Assembly: GCA_030844895.1 (NCBI GenBank)
Contig: JAUTDX010000229.1
Span: 245,001-309,000 of the forward strand
Source: Ambrosia x helenae
Lineage: Eukaryota; Streptophyta; Magnoliopsida; Asterales; Asteraceae
DNA length: 64,000 nucleotides
Direction: 5' to 3'
In this document: one piece after another, positions 56,853-64,000 of the stretch
Numbering within the stretch: the first letter of the stretch is position 1
How the letters are laid out: every line of letters begins with the position of its first letter
Notes under the pieces: generated by a model
Told to the model about the DNA's origin: nothing
The model's database searches: none
Seen by the model: only the letters and a program-made list of their open reading frames with translations
Made by a program: the position numbers and the translations under genes

Positions 56853-59583
56853 CATACAAAAATTGGTTTACATCACTATTCAAACTCCCAACCTAAACCT
56901 AAAAAGATACTATAATTCACAAGCGCAAATGGTAGGGCTATTACTACGCCATGTGATCATTTTAATTATCACTATCTATATTTAATTAAAACCCAATCTC
57001 AAATATAGTTGTGTAATGGGTTGGTAGCCCATCCATTAGAAAAGTGATGACAAATTATGCAATACTGCATAATATAAACCATCCATGAACATTTTAGATT
57101 AAACTTGAATATTAGTACATAATATAAAAGCTCAACTACAACATTAATATCCGATAATAGAATTAGTAGTTGGTATTACTTAAAACCACCAACATTTTTC
57201 TTTTGTCGTAAACTTGAGGTTGTTGTAACTTCAAAATCAATTTACAACAACCCTACAAACAAAAAACACAATTCTTAACCACACGAAAAAAATACATTTT
57301 AAAAATTAAGATACCTAAACTTATCATTCATCACCCTAAAATCTATTCAATGTTACCATCGTCTAACTCACCTTCATCATCTTCCTCTTATAAAGATGAA
57401 TCCACCACCTCTTTAGGCTTTTCCTATACCTATAATATTCTAGCACGTATCATTTGTTCAAAGTTGAACAATGTCATGTTTGTTATTATATTGTCTTTTC
57501 GAATACGGTTTACGTTCCTCCCAAAACAATAAATCATAGGAATTGTCTAACTGAGATCAAGTGAATGACCATCGTTTCACGTCAGTATTGCCTTGTCCAA
57601 AACATCAACATAAAACCAACTGCTTATATTTAATATAAAAGTACAACCAATGCACCCTGAGATAAATTGAATTACCATAATATGTATGTTAAAAATGGCA
57701 ATCCCACCCTAACATTGTCACGTAAAAAAATTGGTTTACATCACTATTCAAACTCCAAACTTAAACCTAACAATATACTATAATTCACAAGTTCAAATGG
57801 TAGGACTATTACTACGCCATGAGATCATTTTAATTATTACTATCTATATTTAATTAAAACACAGACTCAAATATAGTTGTCTAATGGGTTGGTAGCCCAT
57901 CCATGAGAAAAGTGATGACAAATTATACAATACTACATAATATAAACCATCCATGAACATTTTAGATTAAACATGAATATTAGTACATAATATAAAAGCT
58001 TAACTACAACATTAATATACGATAATAGAATTAGTAGTTGGTATTATATAAAACCATCAACATTTTTCATTTGTCATACACTTGAGGTTGTTGTAACGTC
58101 AAAATCAATTTACAACAACCTTACAAACAAAAAACACAATTCTTAACCACAAGAAAAAAAATACATTTTAAAGATTAAGATACCTAAACTTATCATTCAT
58201 CACCCTAAAATCTATTCATCGTTAGCATCGTCTAACTCACCTTCATCGTCTTCCTCTTATGAAGATGAATCCACCACCTCTTTAGGCTTTTCCTTTAACT
58301 ATAATATTCTAGCACGTAACATTTGTTCAAAGTTGAACAATATCATGTTTGTTATTATATTGTCTTTTCGAATACGGTTTAAGTTCCTCCCAAAACATTA
58401 AATCATAGGAATTTTCTAACTGAGATCGAGTGAATGACCATCGTTTCACGTCAGTATTGCCTTGTCCAAAACATCAAAATAAAACCAACTGCTTATATTT
58501 AATTTACAAGTACAAACAATGCACCCTGAGATAAATTGAATTACCAAAATATGTACGTTAAAAATGGCAATCCCAACCTAACATTGTCACGTAAAAAAAA
58601 TTGGTTTACATCACTATTCAAACTCCTAACCTAAACCTAACAAGATACTGTAATTCATAAGCACAAAATGGTAGGACTATTACTACGCCATGTGATCATT
58701 TTAATTATTACTATCTATATTTAATTAAAACACAAACTCAAATATAGTTTTGAAATGGGTTGGTAGCGCATCCATGATAAAAGTATTGACAAATTATACA
58801 ATACTACATAATATAAACCATCCATGAACATTTTAGATTAAACATGAATATTAGCATATAATATAAAAGCTTAACTACAACATTAATATACGATAATAGA
58901 ATTTGTAGTTGGTATTATATAAAACCACCAACATTTTTCATTTGTCGTACACTTGTGGTTATTGTAACTTCAAAATCAATTTACAACAACCTTACAAACA
59001 AAAAACACAATTCTTAACCACAAGAAAAAAAATGCATTTTAAAGATTAAGATACCTAAACTTATCATTCACCACCCTAAAATCTATTCATCGTTAGCATC
59101 GTCTAACTCACCTTCATCATCTCCCTCTTATAAAGATGAATCCACCACCTCTTTAGGCTTTTCGTTTAACTATAATATTCTAGCACGTATTATTTGTTCA
59201 AAGTTGAACAATGTCATGTTTGTTTATATTGTGTTTTCGAATACGGTTTAAGTTCCTCCCAAAACATTAAATCATAGGAATTTTCTGATTGAGATCGAGT
59301 GAATGACCATCGTTTCACATCACTATTGCCTTGTCCAAAACATCAGCATAAAACCAACTGCTTATATTTAATGTAAAAGTACAACCAATGCACCCTGAGA
59401 TAATTTGAATTACCAAAATATATATGTTAAAAATGGCAATCCCAACCTAACATTGTCACGCAAAAAAAATTGGTTTACCTCACTATTCAAACTCCCAACC
59501 TAAACCTAAGAAGATACTATAATTCACAAGCGCAAATGGTAGGACTATTACTACGTCATGAGATTATTTTAATTATTACTATC
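56853..59583. repeat. Tandem repeat array, end of unit 2 and units 3-5
   Basis: After the Gypsy LTR the array resumes with the last part of unit 2, then unit 3 (57051-57918), unit 4 (57919-58789) and a nearly full unit 5 (58790-59583). Steps are 868 and 871 bases. Units differ by scattered point changes and short A-run length changes. A further 60-base piece of the unit lies at 62443-62504. Confidence 0.85.
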
Positions 59584-60031
59584 CCGAGGATGGGCTAACA
59601 GTTTATCTTATTATTATTTAAATGCAGGTAATGCTTTAACAAATATAATAGAAGACTAAGTCTTGCATGATTCTTGGAGACTCAACTGACGACCGTTTGC
59701 AGCTTGTGTGATCGTGGGAGAGTTATAAACGGCTAGTAGACTTAGTTGGTGATATCCCGGATATCTTGGGATGGAAGTTGTAATATCTTACTATAAATTG
59801 GGCTGTGAGGGACGATCATAGGACCAAATTCTCTGCTATTCTTTCACTCTATTTGCTAACACACACTTACACAACATTCATTGTAATCTTAGATGATCGT
59901 TCACCACACTTCCAAAGTTGTAATACTTATTTTTATACTTAATAATAATAACAAAGGCAGGGCATTAGTCGCCTCCCGAGGTTTTGTGCCGGCGATCTAC
60001 ATTGATCAAGGGCTTTTCTCGTATATCGAGT
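59584..60031. other. Unassigned sequence left of the deleted Gypsy element
   Basis: Contains TATAAATTGGGC at 59793 and continues, on the other side of the insertion, at 62179-62442. Its composition and a CCTCCCGAGG word recall a Copia LTR, but no matching ends were found. Confidence 0.3.
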
Positions 60032-60233
60032 GTACTTGTCGCAGCCCCCGACCCACACCTCGAGCAGGGACACTGCGAGCGTGAGCGGTGGTATCGGTGT
60101 TTATATATTTATTTTGCAACGGAAAATTTTCATCAAGATTGAAGTTAAGAAAAGTCGTCAACACTATTACTTTATGTATAAAACGGAGGATCCAACCCTC
60201 TAATGTACAAAGGATTTACATAGGGATACTACC

Positions 60234-60600
60234 ACACATTTGCTGATTCAATGGGTTTACAATCTAGGAAATTCTTGTAAGTACAACCGGGGGTTGTCCT
60301 TGCTCTCTTAGGAACATGAACTTCTATGACATCAACATTGTGGCTAGAAACAATGCGAGTTCTCTGACGGCTAGGGTTTGATTGGTGATGATGATGATGA
60401 TAAGGCTTCTGCACGTTTAGCCTTCCTGGCTTCTCTTCTTCCTTGTAAGTATCTAGCCATATCTTTAATATTCCTATGTCTACGTTTTGGTTTGGATTTT
60501 AGGTTTGAGGGTCCTATATTCCTAGGCAGATCATCGCCTTCGTCATACCCATCCATATTCAGATATTCATTTATCATATCAGTGTTGTCATCCATGCTTT
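60234..60600 (-). pseudogene. Gypsy gag N-terminus, truncated
   Basis: From M-D-D-N-T-D-M-I-N at 60595 a basic stretch follows (K-S-K-P-K-R-R-H-R), then after a frameshift at a CAT repeat (60384-60398) R-T-T-P-G-C-T-Y-K-N-F-L-D-C-K-P, the opening of the gag domain, which then ends abruptly at the LTR fragment. Confidence 0.7.
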
Positions 60601-60726
60601 AAGAAAGGTAACAATATGCAACAAGAACATGCAATTAGTCTAAAACAAATAATATGGAATCAATTATTTCCTAACTTGCTAGTTAAAACTTAAGTACAGA
60701 TACATACTTAATTGCTTAAACTAGTG

Positions 60727-60738
60727 GCTCTGATACCA
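60727..60738 (-). promoter_or_regulatory. Primer binding site of the deleted Gypsy element
   Basis: TGGTATCAGAGC on the minus strand, 4 bases from the LTR end at 60743. Confidence 0.8.
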
Positions 60739-62442
60739 CTTCTGTCGCAGCCCCCGACCCACACCCCAGGCGGGAACACTGCGAGCGTGAGCAGTGGTAT
60801 CATGGTTTATATATTTATTTTGCAGCGAAAAAATTTCATAAAGATCGAAGTTAAGAAAAGTCGTCAACACCATTACTTTATTTATAAAATGGAGGGTCCA
60901 ACCCTCTAATGTACAAAGGATTTACATAGGGATACTACCCAATATTTACAAGCAAAATTTTCATATTTCATAGCATGTGACGAGCCACTTATTTAAACGG
61001 AGTGCTTCACCACACCCATTGTTCGCAACGATACGATCTTGTATTATTTACTTAGCAAGTTGCCTAAAACATGTTTTAAAAAGATTTGATTAGCGGAAAA
61101 GCTAGTGAGAAAATTCCTTTAAAAATGACACATTTATATCATAGTATTGAGGGTTTTCACACTTGGCTTTAATTACTATTACCTCCACTGTACTTGCCAC
61201 TCGACCAGATCTATGGCTATGGTCATACAATTTTAGGGAATTGCTCAACCCAAATAGACGTATCGTGATATATCAAAGTATAAAGTAATGTGCACAGAAC
61301 CCCACGTACTGGGGGTAATTAATTAGCAATTTAGCTAACAACTTAATCCCTATAATGTATCTAAAACCTTTGTCAAAACATTTTTAAACAATTTATACTA
61401 TCACATTGTAGCTGGTTTAAAAGGTTTAAAACTCCTACTCGCAATGTCAAAAACATTTAGCCCACACACGTGTAAGACGCGAATGAACTCACCTTAAGTG
61501 TGGCCTTCTGGCAAGCAATTCCTAATTTTTTTATCTAAACATATAAAAAACCAATATTTTAGCATATTAATTGTACTTAATACGAATATTACGAGATAGA
61601 CTATCGATGCTAGGGTCCGACTCTTATTTAGTGTCAGAACCGTCTCACTCTTATTCAGTGCAAGACTATAGTATCGACATTCACTCGATCGGATATCGTC
61701 ATATAAGCGTAAAGTAGGTAGGCTAAAATACCGGCAGGGATTTAGTAGCTCAAATTGACTTATAAGTGTGTGAGAGTAAGGTGAAATTTTGAGTGGAATT
61801 CCTCAGGGTAAGATTGCCCTTTATATAGGCAACTTAACATAGTCCCCAAGCTTTAGTTACGTCTCTCTATTATTGATATTTTATTATACTACAACTTACA
61901 CACAAGCACACTTATCTTTATCCTAACATTAGTATTATTATTAATAAAGTCATCGCACACTAGCACGGAAGATTCTTTTTCTTCTTTATTTTATTTAATT
62001 TATACAATTAAATAACTATGTAATTGTATCTTTTAAACGATACTCGACAACGAACGTTCAATTTAATGTTTCACATTTAAATGAGTCGTTTACCTGCTAT
62101 TTACTCATTTACTAATATTTAAAATACAAGTCTTAAATTTTTTTATTTATTTATTTTACAACGGGATGTCACAGTACTTGTGTCGGTTTATTTCATTTCT
62201 ATTTGCATATTTAGTCTTGTCATTTACAGTTTCATCTTAATGATACAACTGTCTATTTTCTATCGTTTACTTTGATATCCTGAGCATAGTTGTCAAATCT
62301 TAGTCTTTTGCATCCTAAACGTAACCATCTTTAAGATATAATTGATTTGAAGCATAACAAATATTTTTAGCACACTACCTCACATTTCTAATTTGGAATA
62401 CAAAATTAATTTTTGTTAGTTAATTTTGGACCAAAACAATAC

Positions 62443-63031
62443 TTAATTCACAAGCGCAACTGGTAGGACTATTACTACGCCATGAGATCATTTTAGTTAT
62501 TACGTACTATACAAAGTAAATGAGATCATGTATCTTTCTCTTTCTATCTCTCAACAACCATACTTTTGCCATACCACCAAACACCACCACCATCGCCACT
62601 GCGAATGACAGCAACCACCTCGCCTAACACAACCACCGGATGTAACCTCCACCGGTGACCAATAGATCACCATCACCGAATGAAAAATAAAAGAAATTAC
62701 TGGCCGGAGAAGAAGGAAGGAACAATCACTCTCCAGAAACGGTGCCATCAAACCCTATCTCTTCTTAAGTGAAGGTAGGGCAGCGGTGACGAACGGTGAT
62801 GGTGGTTGATTCTCAGTATTTAGAGAGAGAAAGTAAAGAGGTGGGAGATGGAGAGTAATATTCTGGAAATGGGGGAAGAAAGAAACAAAGCAGCTTTTTA
62901 AACGTACAATATTTAAACCTAAGAGTAAAACATTCTTATGCCCATTACACTCCTTAAGCATAAGTTACAGCATCATAAAGCACAACCAACTTCTAATTAT
63001 ATTATATAATAATATGTTTATCCATGCGCAG
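62443..63031. other. Region upstream of the TAR-like exons
   Basis: 62443-62504 is a stray piece of the 870-bp repeat (CACAAGCGCAACTGGTAGGAC). The rest holds CA- and GA-rich sequence and no exon that could supply the N-terminal EGF-like part of an alliinase-type protein. Confidence 0.4.
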
Positions 63032-64000
63032 TGGGGATCCATTATACCTTGAGCCATTCTGGATGCAAAATGCAGCGGATACTGCAGTAGTCATATCGGG
63101 GTGGCATCGTATGAGTTATGTATTCGCTAACAAATCTTTGATGTCAACAGAGCTCGACAAGTACATCCGTAAGCTGCATTCCATAGTCGGTAATGCAATT
63201 ACTCAAGACCGATACATTGTCTTCGGTGTCGGGTCATCCCAACTTTTAAATGCAGCTGTTTATGCTCTTTCCTCTAAAAACACTTCTTCACCTTCGAACG
63301 TCCTAGCTTCCATACCGTTCTATTACGTAATATGTTTTAATTTATATATAAATATTTTCTCTCATTTAATTTATATAATAAATTATTAATTAGCTTTGTT
63401 GTTTTTATTTTTGTGATCTTTTCATAGTTGTACAAGGATCAAACGGTGCTATTTAACTCGGGGAATTTCCGGTTCAAAGGAGACGCAAAATTATGGCAAT
63501 CGAATAACTTGATAAATAACAATGATGTGATTGAATTTGTAACCTCACCAAACAATCCAGATGGCGAATTGAGGAAGTCAATTCTTGGAGGGAAGACGAT
63601 ATATGATCATGCAAATTTTTGGCCACAGTTCACACCTATCCCGAGCCCTTCAGATCACGATCTCATGATTTTTAGTCTATCTAAGCTCACAGGTCATGCT
63701 GGTACACGTTTTGGGTATGCATGTTACTTTCATTCATATCATATGTTTTATAGATCATATATACACCTCATCTAAATGACATATGGGTTTGTTACAGGTG
63801 GGCAATAATAAAAGATAAAGATGTATATGAAAAGGTTTTAAGCTATATTCGCTTGGCAAATGGGGGGATCTCAAAGGACACTCAACTAAGAGCTTTAAAG
63901 GTTATAAAAGTGGCAATTAAAAAAGGTGGAAAACCGTTTTTTGAATTCTCATATAACAAAATGAGGGATCGTTGGGATAGATTGACTCCTATCTTCTCAA
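63032..64000 (+). CDS. Tryptophan aminotransferase-related / alliinase-like protein, partial
   Basis: Exons 63032-63326, 63428-63714 and 63798 to the window end, joined by GT-AG introns. The family contains PLP-dependent aminotransferases: TAA1/TAR enzymes making indole-3-pyruvate for auxin, and the related alliinases. Visible motifs are G-D-P (start), F-W-M-Q-N-A and S-G-W-H-R-M-S-Y as in TAR3/TAR4, D-R-Y-I-V-F-G-V-G-S-S-Q-L, the cofactor motif T-S-P-N-N-P-D-G, and the Schiff-base lysine in S-L-S-K-L-T-G-H-A-G-T-R-F-G. The usual Y-Y-W-P is N-F-W-P here. The acceptor at 63029-63031 implies an earlier exon (signal peptide and EGF-like part), but none was found back to the transposon cluster, so the gene is either 5'-truncated or has a long first intron. 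The frame is clean so far. Confidence 0.9.

Larger units (their letters stand above)
60032..62178 (-). mobile_element. Internally deleted Gypsy element with GTACT duplication
   Basis: Body 60037-62173, flanked by GTACT on both sides (60032-60036 and 62174-62178). Right part: a complete LTR (60743-62173, minus orientation). Middle: primer site and start of gag. Left part: only about 197 bases of the other LTR (60037-60233), closely matching 60743-60949. The deletion removed everything from gag to inside the 3' LTR. Confidence 0.9.

Overview
The window is plant nuclear DNA: spliced genes with GT-AG introns, plastid-targeted and other plant-specific gene families, and more than half the length in nested retrotransposons. 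The protein and transposon families fit a eudicot. The large Tekay-like Gypsy LTRs and the SIRE-like Copia elements with an extra 3' ORF would suit Asteraceae, but that placement is an inference.

Left half (1-24,000), gene-bearing. 1-1120 is a near-perfect inverted repeat built from LINE and Copia pieces, running into a LINE 3' coding end (to about 1542). Then come a two-exon DUF2431/BMT5-like gene (minus, 1691-2433); the first three exons of an ankyrin-AAA ATPase gene (minus, 3238-7551), whose first intron holds a 2.6-kb solo LTR; a 13-exon RAD21/SCC1 cohesin gene (plus, 9689-13261); an 11-exon PTAC14/PAP7-like gene (plus, 15566-18720); and a 7-exon kelch-repeat type II membrane protein gene (minus, 21186-23787). 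Short MITEs with clear target-site duplications lie between and inside them. These are unrelated housekeeping or plastid genes and nothing suggests they work as one system.

Right half (24,000-63,000), transposon-dominated. 24.2-25.7 kb has a Harbinger-like Myb ORF and the C-terminus of a non-LTR element with a restriction-like endonuclease. 26.4-27.6 kb has a MITE, a tRNA-derived SINE with a 13-bp target duplication, and a GC-rich inverted repeat. 29.4-48.5 kb is a nest of three SIRE-like Copia pieces in both orientations, interrupted by three minus-strand Tekay-type LTRs. 48.5-59.6 kb is a tandem array of an unrecognised repeat of about 870 bp, split by a deleted Tekay-type Gypsy element. 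60.0-62.2 kb is an internally deleted Gypsy element flanked by GTACT.

Right edge (63,032-64,000): exons of a tryptophan-aminotransferase-related (alliinase C-terminal) gene, plus strand, entering without a visible 5' exon and running off the end.

Three otherwise well-conserved genes (RAD21, PTAC14, kelch) each need one or two single-base insertions to read through. All of these are apparent one-base losses, so either residual assembly indels or parallel decay must be settled before calling them pseudogenes. I found no convincing new multi-gene system. The most unusual signals are the chimeric palindrome, the about 20.5-bp phased TTCGACC array inside one LTR, and the 870-bp tandem repeat.
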